Part shown: one piece after another, positions 48,406 through 58,571 of the stretch
Layout of the letters: each line of letters opens with the position of its first letter
How positions within the stretch are numbered: position 1 is the first letter of the stretch
Source: Primulina eburnea
Taxonomy: Eukaryota; Streptophyta; Magnoliopsida; Lamiales; Gesneriaceae
Direction of reading: 5' to 3'
DNA: 64,000 nucleotides
Assembly: GCF_022965805.1 (NCBI RefSeq)
Contig: NW_027331409.1
Coordinates: 1-64,000 of the forward strand
Position numbers and translations under genes: made by a program
Notes under the pieces: generated by a model
Told to the model about the DNA's origin: nothing
Database searches by the model: none
Seen by the model: the letters and a program-made list of their open reading frames with translations, nothing else

Positions 48406-50145
48406 TGTGGGGACCCGGACGCTAATCATCTTTTTAATCATGATTGGGACTAATTAATCAAGTATAATAAACAGGGTCTAAATTTTTTTTTTAAAATACG
48501 GAAGGTAATGGAATCAAACTCCTATACATATCAGTATAAAAGTGTAAATCTGATAAAATATACAATCATACATACTCAGGTTCAACAACTACTATCAAGT
48601 GTTTAAACCCTAGCTCTATTCCAAGTCCGGTATCACCACTCTAATCTCGATCTGTCCTCATCTCTGTGACCCTGTACCTGTCCCACCTGTTGCCATGCAC
48701 ACATACAGACAAGACAACAGCCGGATAACTCCGGTGAGATAAAAATATCCCAGTATAAACAATGTATTAAATGCAATCATATAAAACATATATAAAAGCA
48801 TAAACAAACATCAAAACATGTATCTAATCTGATTACATAAATTAATGACTCGTGATCTAATCTTATCTTATCTCAAATCTAGGGATCCCAATCTAAATTT
48901 AGACTTTGGTATACTGTATCGAGTGTCTACATTAAACGTCGATCTACATTTAAGCGCGTCGATACACCATGAGTCTAGAGTCTTATCGGTTCTGAAAGAA
49001 GACTCGGCTGTTCTGCCCTAGCTAGGCTGTTCTGCCCTAGACTCGGACTCTGACTCTGTCTAAGTCAATACAAGAACATATCCATCTGATAATCTGCAAA
49101 TATCAATGCAATAAAATAAAGTATGTGATTTAGGGAAACTCAAATCAAACCTAACTCGAGTTGTGCAATCCCGAATCAACATTTATTTATACCTTTCTTG
49201 CTGTCGCTCGGATACAATCGAAGTCTCGATTCAACGTCTGTCAATACTCAATCTGGCAATGACAATACCAATATTCTGTATCAATATTAAAATCAAATCA
49301 CAACACCTCTGTTTTATCAAATTCTGGCGGTACAACAGTACAATCTGACTACACCGGTACTACTATATCAGTATATACCAATTCCAATAATTTACAATCA
49401 ACCACCGTACAAATCTGACATCACACCTCAGTCAATTTCATTCTGAAATTCCTAACAATTACATATCCAGTCCGTTTCTTAATCTGACTTCGATTCTACG
49501 CTGTCTAACATGTCAAGAATAACATATATGACGTGTATGCAATTCTAACAACATCATAATTTCAAAACATGTCAAAACGTAGTAAAACTTACGTCCAGTA
49601 GAAGCCTACGTTGCTAGGAACACGGTACCGAAGTCGGATTTAAAATCTAACGGACGGATTGAAATATAAAGGCGTAAGGATTTTCACGGAACTTCCCGAG
49701 CTTCTTTCTTTTCGTTCCTTTTGATTTCTGAAGACATATGTATATATATATATATATATATATCACGTTTGCATGTTATTGAAACGTGGCATATTTTGTT
49801 GCATTTTGGTCGACGCTCGAGCGGTAATAATCTACCGCTCGAGCGCGGCCCTCTCGGCTCAAGCGATTACGCTTTGCTCCTTTGGCGCTCGGGCGGTAAT
49901 AATCTACCGCCTGGGCGCCAACTTCTCTGCCCGCGACGTGTTCTTCATGGACACTGGCGCTCGGGCGGTCGATCTTTACCGCTCGGGCGCCAGCAATTCT
50001 GTCCCCAACGTATTAATTTTATGAGTTTGACCAATCTGGTCTTGTAATAGCCCTTTAATAATCACATTAAATTAGTACTCCATACTTATCTCGATTAAAA
50101 GTCTATAATCGTAATTTAACATGATACAAAATATTGGGCATTACA
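48406..50145 (-). repeat. 3' LTR of the chromovirus
   Basis: 1740 bp. On the minus strand it starts TGTAATGCCCAATATTTTG and ends GGGTCCCCACA. The PPT abuts its 5' end. It is related to the solo LTR at 38544, with the same 3' end layout and a three-box hairpin set. It contains an AT microsatellite at about 49738-49762. The open frames at 49721-50047 arise from the GC-rich boxes and are not genes. Confidence 0.9.
49812..49991. repeat. Three 36-bp hairpin boxes at exact 72-bp spacing in the LTR
   Basis: Boxes start at 49812, 49884 and 49956. The second and third are GGCGCTCGGGCGGT, an 8-base AT-rich loop and an arm close to ACCGCTCGGGCGCC. The first is GACGCTCGAGCGGT.. with a matching CTCGAG-containing arm. 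The 36-bp spacers between boxes are not alike. On the sense strand of the LTR they lie about 150-335 bp from its start, inside presumed U3. Confidence 0.85.
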
Positions 50146-50161
50146 TTTCTCCCCTCCTAAG
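50146..50161 (-). promoter_or_regulatory. Polypurine tract of the chromovirus
   Basis: tttctcccctcctaag on the plus strand, next to the LTR end GGGCATTACA. On the minus strand it is a polypurine run directly before the 3' LTR. The remaining bases up to the pol stop (50162-50238) show nothing else. Confidence 0.85.
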
Positions 50162-50238
50162 ATTCGATTTCATCCTCGAAATCACAAGCATTAATCATAT
50201 CAACAAGGAGTATATACAGCACTGTATAAAAATTTACA

Positions 50239-51078
50239 TCATCTAAACAACTCTGGGAATTCTTGTCTCATATCTGATTCAGTTTCCCAAGTTGCTTCTT
50301 CTACACCATGACGAGTCCATTGCACTTTCACAAGTGGAATCGTCTTCGTTCTGAGCTGTTTTTCTTTACGATCAATAATCTGAATCGGTTTTTCAATATA
50401 GCTCAGAGATTCATCAAGCTCGGCCTCGTCTGGCTGAATAGCATGTGAAGCATCAGGAAGGTACTTCCTTAATAACGATACATGAAAGACATCATGTATC
50501 CCTGATAATGAAGGCGGTAGGGCAAGTCGATAGGCACGATCTCCTATCTTTTCAAGAATCTCATAAGGCCCAATATATCGTGGAGACAGTTTCCCTTTCT
50601 TGCCAAATCTGACAACTCCTCTGAAAGGTGAAATCTTTAAAAATACTCGGTCTCCTGCCTCAAATACCAACGGTCTACGTCGAACATTGGCATATTTGGC
50701 CTGTCTATCTTGTGCTGCCTTCATTTTCTTTTGAATTAGCTTCACTTTTTCTGTCATATCTCTGATCATATCTGGTCCAATTGCAGGAACTTCAGAGATA
50801 TCATCCCAATATAGAGGGGATCTACACTTCTTTCCGTACAACGCTTCAAATGGTGCCATCTCAATGCTCGTCTGATAGCTGTTGTTATACGAAAACTCAC
50901 AAAGAGGCAATGCATCTTGCCAGTTAGTGCCAAAATCTAACACTACTGCTCTCAGCATATCCTCCAGTGTCTGGATAGTCCGCTCTGACTGTCCGTCGGT
51001 CTGTGGATGATATGCGGTACTCAGATGTAACTTCGTACCGAGAGCCTGCTGCAAACTCTGCCAAAAGTGCGAAGTAAA
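50239..51078 (-). pseudogene. pol fragment: rest of integrase core, C-terminal domain and chromodomain-like tail
   Basis: After the stop at 51079-51081 the frame continues through [28 protein letters not shown] (with the third catalytic residue, Glu), the [14 protein letters not shown] segment and the integrase C-terminal [16 protein letters not shown] / [10 protein letters not shown] region. It ends in [19 protein letters not shown] and a final PELFR before the stop. The ATWE tail is the chromodomain-like module of chromoviruses, thought to steer insertion to heterochromatin. The fusion ORF at 44450-45022 keeps the same tail. Its integrase differs in type from the satellite's (DGQSERTIQ versus DGQTEVVNR), so this element is not the satellite's parent. 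Confidence 0.88.
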
Positions 51079-51297
51079 TCAAGGATCACGATCTGATACA
51101 ATCGACTTCGGCACTCCATGTAATCTGACCACTTCCCTGACATAGATCTCTGCCATCTGGTCAAATCTGTACGTCATCTTGTACGTAATAAAACATGCGG
51201 ATTTGGTTAATCTGTCAATCACGACCCAAATCGCATCATAACCTTTGGAGGAACGCGGAAACTGGGTCACAAAGTCCATGGAAATATGATCCCATTT
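51079..51297 (-). pseudogene. pol fragment: first part of integrase catalytic core
   Basis: Short open stretch between two stop codons. It holds HISMDFVTQFPRSSKGYDAI (first catalytic Asp), WVVIDRLTKSACFI, EVVRLHGVPKSIVSDRDP (second catalytic Asp) and then TGA at 51079-51081. The upstream stop TAG at 51298-51300 lies just before the core. Both stops are single-base changes in otherwise well-preserved sequence, so the pol frame is recently broken rather than decayed. Confidence 0.85.
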
Positions 51298-52779
51298 CTA
51301 CTCAGGAATGGAAAAACTCTGTAATAAACCTCCTGGTTTCTTTCTTTCTGCCTTCACCTGCTGGCAATTCAGACATTTGGAAACAAATTCGGCAATGTCA
51401 TTCTTCATTGGTTTCCACCAGAACTGTCTTTTCAAATCGTTGTACATCTTTCTGCCACCAGGATGAATACTAAATCGACTGTTGTGCGCTTCTGACAATA
51501 TATGTCGTCTCAAATCTGAAACATTTGGCACAACTAGACGATTATTCACATACAGGACATTATCACGTACCTGATATTCTGATCGATGTCCTGCTCTGAC
51601 TATCGATACTGATTTCTGTATATTCTGATCAACTTTCTGAGCTGCCTTAATTTTCATAATCAGCTCTGGTTCTACTTGCACCGTATAAATTCTCAACGGT
51701 CTATAATCTGTTTCAAATTCTAATCCAGACAAACAGCAGTCTTCTATCATATTTGAAACACCAATCGTCGATAAGGATAAAGAACATACCTTTCGACTCA
51801 GTGCATCAGCTGTTGCATTAGACTTTCCTGGATAGTATTTGATTTCACAATCAAAATCTTTAAGCAAATCAAGCCATCTTCGCTGTCTCATATTCAATTC
51901 AGATTGTGAAAACAGATATTTCAAACTCTTATGATCAGAATATATCTCAAACTTCTCCCTGTAAAGATAATGTCGCCATATCTTTAATGCAAAAACAATG
52001 GCTGCCAATTCTAAGTCATGAATTGGATAACGGGTTTCATGTGGTTTAAGCTGTCTTGAAGCATAGGCAATAACATGCCCTCGTTGCATCAGCACACATC
52101 CCAAACCTCTGTGAGAAGCGTCGCAATAAACCACAAAATCACCAGTACCGGATGGAATAGTCAACACCGGTGCACTGGTCAACCTCTTCTTCAACTCCAG
52201 AAAACTGGTCTCACATTCTTCAGACCAAATAAATGGAGCATTCTTCTGAGTCAACTGAGTAATTGGTTTAGCTATACTCGAGAAATCTTTAATGAAACGA
52301 CCGTAATATCCTGCTAAACCCATAAAACTGCGAATTTCGGGTACTGACGTCGGTCTTGGCCAAGAAATCACGGCTTCCACTTTACTGGGATCAACTGATA
52401 TACCATCTCCCGATATAATATGACCCAGAAATACTACCTGTCTTAGCCAAAACTCACATTTCGACAGTTTAGCATATAATTTCTCAGCTCTTAAAATTCG
52501 CAACACAGTTCTTAAATGCTCAGCATGCTCACTCATATTCTTTGAATAAATCAATATATCATCGATGAAAATAATCACAAATTCATCGAGATATTTCTGG
52601 AATACACGGTTCATCAATCCCATGAATACAGCTGGAGCATTCGTCAGACCAAACGGCATGACAATAAATTCATAATGTCCATACCTGGTTCTGAATGCTG
52701 TCTTTGAGATATCAGAATCTCTGACTCTCAGCTGATGGTATCCCGATCTTAAATCAATCTTGGAATACACTGACGAACC
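51298..52779 (-). pseudogene. pol fragment: most of RT, RNase H and integrase zinc domain
   Basis: About 490 codons, open. It includes [24 protein letters not shown], the RT catalytic FIDDIL (the Asp pair at 52558-52563), [10 protein letters not shown], and the RT connection [10 protein letters not shown]. RNase H follows with [22 protein letters not shown] and [10 protein letters not shown]. The integrase N-terminal HHCC finger is at H..H ([14 protein letters not shown]) and CLNCQQVK. It ends at TAG 51298-51300. The stop at 52780-52782 separates it from the RT N-terminus. All RT and RNase H key residues are present. Confidence 0.9.
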
Positions 52780-52996
52780 CTACAACTGATCGAATAAATC
52801 ATCAATACGAGGCAAAGGATATTTATTCTTTACCGTTGCGTTGTTCAGTTGCCTATAGTCGATGCAGAGTCTCATCGAACCATCTTTCTTTCTTACAAAT
52901 AATACTGGAGCGCCCCAAGGAGAAACACTCGGTCTGATGTACCCCTTGGCAAGTAAATCTTCAAGCTGGTCTTTCAATTCTTTCAATTCAACTGTG
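52780..52996 (-). pseudogene. pol fragment: RT N-terminus
   Basis: [39 protein letters not shown] and [20 protein letters not shown] are RT finger/palm motifs that directly precede the block at 52770. It ends at TAG 52780-52782. The upstream join to the protease block is a one-base frameshift near 52983-52997 (gcacagttgaattg). Confidence 0.88.
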
Positions 52997-53528
52997 CCAT
53001 TCTGTACGGAGCTCTAGAAATCGGTACTGTGCCTGGCATCAGTTCAATGCTGAAGTCTATCTCTCTAACTGGAGGTAATCCCGGAATCTCTTCTGGGAAG
53101 ACATCAGCAAATTCACGTACCACTGGCAGATCTGCCAATGCTGGACTCGACTTCAGTAAATCTACTGAATATACAAGGAATCCTTCTGCTCCTTTTTGTA
53201 ACAATTGAGTCATAGATAATACGGATACTAAAGGAATTCTCGATCTAGAACCCTTCCCGTAAAATTTCCACTCCTCAGCCATATCTGGTCTGAATCTTAC
53301 TATCTTGTGGAAACAATCAACTGTTGCTCTGTACTTGGTTAGCATGTCTATACCGATAATACAATCAAAATCGGACAATCCAAGTACGATGCAATCTAAT
53401 TCAATCTCATGCCCGTCATACTGTAGTATACAATGGTTAACCGAATTTACGGATATCAAACCCATTCCTAACGGAGAAGAAACAGACACTACAGTAGCTA
53501 AAGACTCTACAGGCAATGCATGACTCAA
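52983..53528 (-). pseudogene. pol fragment: C-terminal part of protease and linker to RT
   Basis: Continues the retropepsin begun at the end of the Gag frame, with VLGLSDFDCIIGIDML as the typical second half of the plant Ty3/gypsy aspartic protease. The linker follows with VVREFADVFPEEIPGLPP and REIDFSIELMPGT, the standard run-in to RT. It is separated from the DTG half by a one-base frameshift near 53528-53536, and from RT by another near 52990. Confidence 0.87.
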
Positions 53529-54670
53529 TGCAAATGTTCAGAAATAAATGTGTGTGAAGCACCAGTATCAATTAATACGTAAGCAGGGTAACCACATAAA
53601 GAACAGTTACCTGCCACAACGTCATCTGGGGCTTCCTGGGCCTGCTCCTCTGTCAAAGCGAAGACTCTGGCCTGCTGTCTCGGAGGCTGCCCAACTGTCT
53701 GGCTTCCTCCGGGCCTCTGCTGTGACTGAGCTGGCGCTGGCTGAAATGTGTGAACAGCAGCTGATCGTCTCTCAGTCTGTGCTGCTGATCCTGATGACTC
53801 GGCCCCCTGAAATCTTTGGGCACCTCTCTGTGGACACACTTTAGCAAAGTGTCCCGGCTGCTTACAGTAGTTGCAACTACCAGTCACTCCCTGGAATTGC
53901 ACGGTTGCATGTCTTCCTCCGCAAGTCTTGCAATAAACTCCAGTGTAACTCTGGCTCAGTCTGGAACCACCGGAGCTGGAAGAACTACTCCCCGATTTCT
54001 TGAATTGCTTTCCCTTAGCTTTCAAAAATTCTTTCTTTCCTCCACTACTGCTACCACTCTCAAATCTGGGAGGTGGTTGTGGTGGTCTCGGTGCTGGAGG
54101 CACAAAGGAAGCTCCTTTCTGTCGTATCAGACCTGCTTCTGCTCCCTTGGCTCTGTTCAGGGCATCAGTAAAATTATCCGGTCGCCCTGTGTTCACCAAT
54201 GTGAAAATGTCGGGGTTCAATCCATTGATGAACTGGTCAGCAGTAGCTTCTTCGCTATCAGCCACATGTGGAGCAAATTTCAACAAGGAGGAGAACTTTG
54301 ACACGTATTCTTCTATGTTCATCGGTCCTTGCTTTAGATTGGCAAACTCCGCTCCTTTGTCCTTTCGGTACGACACTGGGAAAAATCGTTGATAGAATTC
54401 AGTTCTAAATATACTCCAGGTAATCATCGTACCTCTATGCTCCATGGCTTTCTTTCTCCTAATCCACCAGTCTTTGGCAACGTCATGTAACTGGTGTGCG
54501 ATCAACTTTATTCTCTTCTCATCTGTATACTCCAAAGAGTCGAACAACAATTCTACATCATCAAGCCAACTTTCACATTCAACAGCGTTCTCTGTTCCCT
54601 TCAAAGTCGGCGGATGAAATGACTGAAATCGTTTCAGTAACGTTTCCATTGGAGTCGGAGTGACATCCAT
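53525..54670 (-). CDS. Gag with zinc knuckle and start of the protease, Ty3/gypsy chromovirus
   Basis: About 381 codons from ATG at 54670. The ORF itself continues into the copia LTR, but those 16 codons are not gag. The retrotransposon Gag (capsid) region includes ECESWLDDVELLFDSLEY, KDWWIRRKKA, FYQRFFPVSYRKDK and FANLKQGPMNIEEYV. A Pro/Ser/Gly-rich stretch follows, then the zinc knuckle CNYCKQPGHFAKVC (about 53830-53875), preceded by a CKTCGGRH pair, and the protease active site IDTGASH (DTG at 53561-53569). The frame ends early at SEHLH by a one-base frameshift. The start may be internal, since the copia element inserted two bases upstream and its TSD covers this ATG. Not functional as gag-pol. 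Confidence 0.85.
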   Translation of the reverse strand: MDVTPTPMETLLKRFQSFHPPTLKGTENAVECESWLDDVELLFDSLEYTDEKRIKLIAHQLHDVAKDWWIRRKKAMEHRGTMITWSIFRTEFYQRFFPVSYRKDKGAEFANLKQGPMNIEEYVSKFSSLLKFAPHVADSEEATADQFINGLNPDIFTLVNTGRPDNFTDALNRAKGAEAGLIRQKGASFVPPAPRPPQPPPRFESGSSSGGKKEFLKAKGKQFKKSGSSSSSSGGSRLSQSYTGVYCKTCGGRHATVQFQGVTGSCNYCKQPGHFAKVCPQRGAQRFQGAESSGSAAQTERRSAAVHTFQPAPAQSQQRPGGSQTVGQPPRQQARVFALTEEQAQEAPDDVVAGNCSLCGYPAYVLIDTGASHTFISEHLH

Positions 54671-54672
54671 TG
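54668..54672. repeat. Left flank CATTG of the copia insertion
   Basis: Five bases before TGTTAGAG. They include the complement of the gag ATG. The matching copy should lie after the 3' LTR, outside the window. Confidence 0.45.
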
Positions 54673-56744
54673 TGTTAGAGTAGGTGCACGTCGAGCCAAG
54701 TGTTGGCCGACTGTTCACAATGAAACTCTTTGTATAAACGATCTTTATTTTAATAATATTTCAATTTATTAATTTGGCGCATCTTTATCTTTATACCCAT
54801 GCTAGTTGCATAGATAAAGTCCTTGAATATACAAATAGTAGAAAGAATATGAGATGCTCATATGATGAGTATCATGAAACTCATATTTGGAATACTGTAT
54901 ATTCTAAACCGTTCCTAGTCGATTCAGCCGCCACTAAGAAGGATAAAGGCCGCTCGAGTTAGAGACTAGTATCTGCGATGTGAGTACCATGTTTCATTGG
55001 TAGGGGACATTGTGATGTCCGAACATGCAGATAGGTGCTCCTTGTAGAGTGCACTGAACAACCCTCCATAAAAGGACTTTCCAAGTGGTTCTCACTTATC
55101 GAGTGGAAAAGTCCTGGTTTATGGTTGTACAGAATTAGTCCTTATGACCCGGGACAACATTGAGACTCTATGTGCTAGCGTTTCACTTTGACTTGTTTAC
55201 CGACTCTTATGGGGTCATTAGGTGGCAAGGTTGGGTGTTACGGCGAAACATATAGGAGTCGATGCATTGTAGTCGGGGATTCACCGCTTACCTACGGGTA
55301 TGGATATCCTATGTGTTTTTCATGTATATGTGGGTTGAAATCTCTGATCAGAGTATGGTGGTAATTATGAAAGGGGTTTCATAGATTACACCATCGATGC
55401 AACCACAACATGACACATAGTATCGATTCATTGACAACTCTCGATAGACCAATAGTTGTCGAATCGGTCGGGATATATGAGTTGAAGGGACCGTACTGTA
55501 CGCTAACCATAATTGAATGGTTCTTGCAGGCACTATCATGTGATACCTAGGGAATCACGTAAGCGATGCTGCTAGACGTTTAACGTGATTGGTTGGGTAC
55601 TATCAGACTTGAGTTCTGACGTTCTTACTATCAAGGAGTTGATAAGTAAGAATGGAGCAATTGGGGTATGCTCGAATAAGGACATGTTTAGTCCGAATCA
55701 CATTGAGATGTGAACCCACGGCTAGTTGTATCAATGAACCATTGAGGGCCACACAAGTACTTGCTTAGTAAATCCCGAAGAGAAGTAAAATAGTTCAATG
55801 TGTTGAACGGCTTATAAATGTGTTTATAAGCGTTAAGAAAAATAGAAGTATGACTTCTAAGAGAGAAATACAAATTTTAATTTATGGAAGTGTTCCTAAG
55901 ATTAAAATTTGGCCGAGTAAATAATGTAGTTGAAAATTGTGATTTTCATGAACATTATTGGAGACTAAATTAAATTAATTCAAGTGTTGAATTAATTAAT
56001 TACTAGTGGACCTAGTAGAGTCTAAATAATTAAATTAATTCAAGTGTTGGATTAATTAAATAATATTAAGTCTAGTAGAGCTTAATTTAAATAATTATTT
56101 AACTAGTGGGACTTGAGTAAAATCAAGTAATATTTAATTAATCTCAAATGTGTTTGAGATAATAAAATTTAGTCTATGGTTTTTAATGTGTTAAAAACCA
56201 TATAATATATGTGAGACATGCTAGGGTTTGCATGCTTGGGAGGTGAAAGGTTGTTGATTACTTTTTAATAAAAAAATTCCAAAGACATGCAACTTTTGAG
56301 AGACAACTTTCACAACTACCTAGGCTAGTCTCCCACTCACTAACACACTCACTTGGCCGATTTTTCTTGTTCTAACACACACAAGTTTTTTCTCTCCTTT
56401 TTGTTCTTCATTTTTGGAGACAAATTTCTCTTTGAAAAATCCTCAAAAATTTTCTAGTGCAATTTTTGAGGGGATTTGCCTTGCTAAGTGGTGGGCTTGA
56501 TTTAAGAGCAAGAAGGGAAGCTTGTAGACTCTTCATTCCTTTCAAGAGCTTGGTTGTTCTACAATCAAGTTGGTGCCATTCATCAACTTCTTTAAGTTGA
56601 TAGGTATATCTTCTTAAACCTCCTATGTATGGTTTAATTTTTGTAAATATTGCACAATGTTCTTGTGGGGGCCGAAATTTTGCTCTTAAAATTTAATTTT
56701 TCGCTTCCGTTGCGTTTCCGGCCTCCGTAACCGGTCCGCTTTCA
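54673..56744 (+). repeat. 5' LTR of the copia element
   Basis: 2072 bp, TGTTAGAG..GCTTTCA. Its first 1482 bp recur at 62519-64000. Open frames inside (54774-54962 +, 55348-55539 -, 55688-55873 -) also occur in the 3' LTR, and two have counterparts in the solo LTR. None is a recognised protein. Confidence 0.95.
56201..56210 (+). promoter_or_regulatory. Possible TATA box in the copia 5' LTR
   Basis: TATAATATAT in the second half of the LTR is followed by a GC-richer stretch, as expected for the U3/R border. It is assigned by sequence only, and other AT-rich stretches in the LTR could serve. Confidence 0.3.
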
Positions 56745-58571
56745 AGTGGTATCCGAGCTAAGGTTACGGATTTTGTGCTATATTTACATAATATTATGTT
56801 GAGATTCGATTTCTAACCGCTTGAAATTTTATGTGCAAGAATATGAGCAAGGCCGAAAATTTTTGAAGGAAAACAAAAAAAAAAAAAATTATTTTCGGGC
56901 AGCTTGTTGCTGCCCGTGAGTTTCGGGCTGCCCGAATTATTTCGGGCAGCATGTTTGGGCAGCCTACGGGCTGCCCGGAAATTCCTGTTTTAAATAAAAA
57001 AAAAAAATTTTTGTTGCCGGAATCCGGCGACGGAGCTCCGGCGACGGCGATGACGGCTAGGGTTTCCAAAAGTGTTTTGGACAATCTTAGTGTCATGGGC
57101 CTTGAGTTGTTGGGCCATTGGATGGCCAACATAATTTGTGAAATTTAAATGGGCCAAAATATTTTTGGTGAAAAATGAGTTTTGGGCCCTTAAGTTTAAA
57201 TTTACAAATGTTGCACATATTTTCTCATAAAATAAATAATTGGAGTAGGACTTTAATTATTTATAGTAAATTGTGATTTGCAAGAAATTCGATTATAAAT
57301 AAATTAATTTGAAAGTAGACAAAGGTGTTTGTATACTTTGTTAATTTAATTTATAATTGTGGCGGTTAGTGATTGGATCAAGATATATAATATTGGATCA
57401 ATTAATTATAGTGATAATTAATTGATGGTGTATGATATGTGATATTATGCATGAAGGATGATCAAAAGCCCAAGCCCAATTTGCTAGGTGTATGCTAGGA
57501 TATTTGTGTTGAATGATTGTAATAATTATCAATTTATAAAGTGGGCTTGGTTTATGGCCCGTTCCCACCCCCATGAGATGTATCCCTATGTGCCATGGAT
57601 ATTTAATTGTAAATATTAGAATAGGGGAAGATCAAGATTGGAAGATGGTGGCCTTGGTGATTATGAAGATCGAAGACATGTAATATAGGATGCTAATGTA
57701 ATAGTATAGTTGCATTGCATCCCGTGCATTTACCCTAGGATTGGACCTAGGCCCGTGTTTGGCTCACACGGGCCATTAGAGTTTGGGGCAATTGATCATC
57801 CTTGTATTGTTTTCTATTTATAATATATGCATGATATGTTATAAATAATGAGTATGTGCGTTATTATTATTATAATAACAAAGTTGCATGAATCCGGCAA
57901 ACATACGATCATACATGGCGAGCTTTTAAAATAAAATTAATGATGAGACCTTTCAAAATTAAAAACCCTCATTTTGAATAAGATTCAAAATTAATATCAA
58001 GTCCGAAAAGGGGAATTATAAATTTGTTTATAATTTCCTTGTCTTCCATCGACAATGGATGCATGATGAACGCTACCCGTACTCGGGGCTCGGCTCATAT
58101 TATTGAGGGGGCCCTGGGTGCCGGAAAGCTGTGACATCCATTGACATGGTGATGTGAACTACGTGGAACTCCCATGATTTCGGCTCATATTATTGAGGGA
58201 ACTCATGGCGACCGTCCATTAAGGTTCAATATCGATGGGTTAGGCTTGACACGTAAAGATGAACGACGTCATATTATTGGGTCCTAATCAAACGTGAGAC
58301 AAAAGTATACGTAGAGGGTTGCATGGCGATGCAATTGGAAACTACCTTTTGGGAGTTGTGATGGCCGATATTATTCGGGATCACAATTCGCTAATTGGAC
58401 CTTACGTACCTACTGAGGAAAGTGTTTCCCGTTTTCACTAGAGGGTAGTGAAAATGTCAAAACAGTGGGAGCGATTATTTATAAAGTAAAAGTCCAAACT
58501 TTATATCTTATTAAATATTTTAAAATAGTCATTAACATTTATCTGTTTTACTTTTCAGTACAATCTTTGAC
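56745..58571 (+). other. Untranslated leader of the copia element
   Basis: 1827 bp between the LTR and the gag-pol ATG with no coding. It has poly-A runs (56875-56888, 56996-57007), a cluster of GGGCAGC/GCTGCCC motifs at about 56896-56985 that can pair with one another, and GC-rich CCGGCGACGG repeats at about 57018-57045. A repeated stretch CGGCTCATATTATTGAGGG appears at about 58092 and 58180, with a related catattattgggtcc near 58269. Long leaders in this type usually hold dimerisation and packaging signals; I cannot place them exactly. Confidence 0.75.
56747..56759 (+). promoter_or_regulatory. Primer-binding site of the copia element
   Basis: TGGTATCCGAGCT begins two bases after the LTR. 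It matches the plant initiator tRNA-Met complement TGGTATCAGAGC except for one C in place of A. Confidence 0.8.

Larger units (their letters stand above)
48406..54672 (-). mobile_element. Ty3/gypsy chromovirus (Tekay/Del type), minus strand, cut by a copia insertion
   Basis: Minus-strand order: gag (54670 to 53525), protease, RT, RNase H, integrase with a chromodomain-like tail (to 50239), PPT (50161-50146), 3' LTR (50145-48406). Gag starts two bases from the copia 5' LTR, so the PBS and 5' LTR have been displaced beyond the right edge of the window. The integrase tail with an ATWE motif and the overall order fit Tekay/Del chromoviruses; this lineage call is from motif memory. Pol has three stop codons and two frameshifts, so the element is dead by itself. 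Confidence 0.9.

Noticed and set aside
49721..50047. 108- and 83-codon frames in the chromovirus LTR
   Set aside because: They are produced by the GC-rich hairpin boxes; the repeated GARAV-like peptide mirrors the 72-bp DNA period.
53548..54392. Plus-strand frames across the chromovirus gag
   Set aside because: Antisense to gag with its capsid, zinc knuckle and protease motifs; composition is biased by the Pro/Ser-rich linker.
50239..54670. The minus-strand chromovirus as the parent of the satellite
   Set aside because: Its integrase has DGQSERTIQ and TQFPRSSKGYDAI where the satellite has DGQTEVVNR and [13 protein letters not shown]; these are different lineages.
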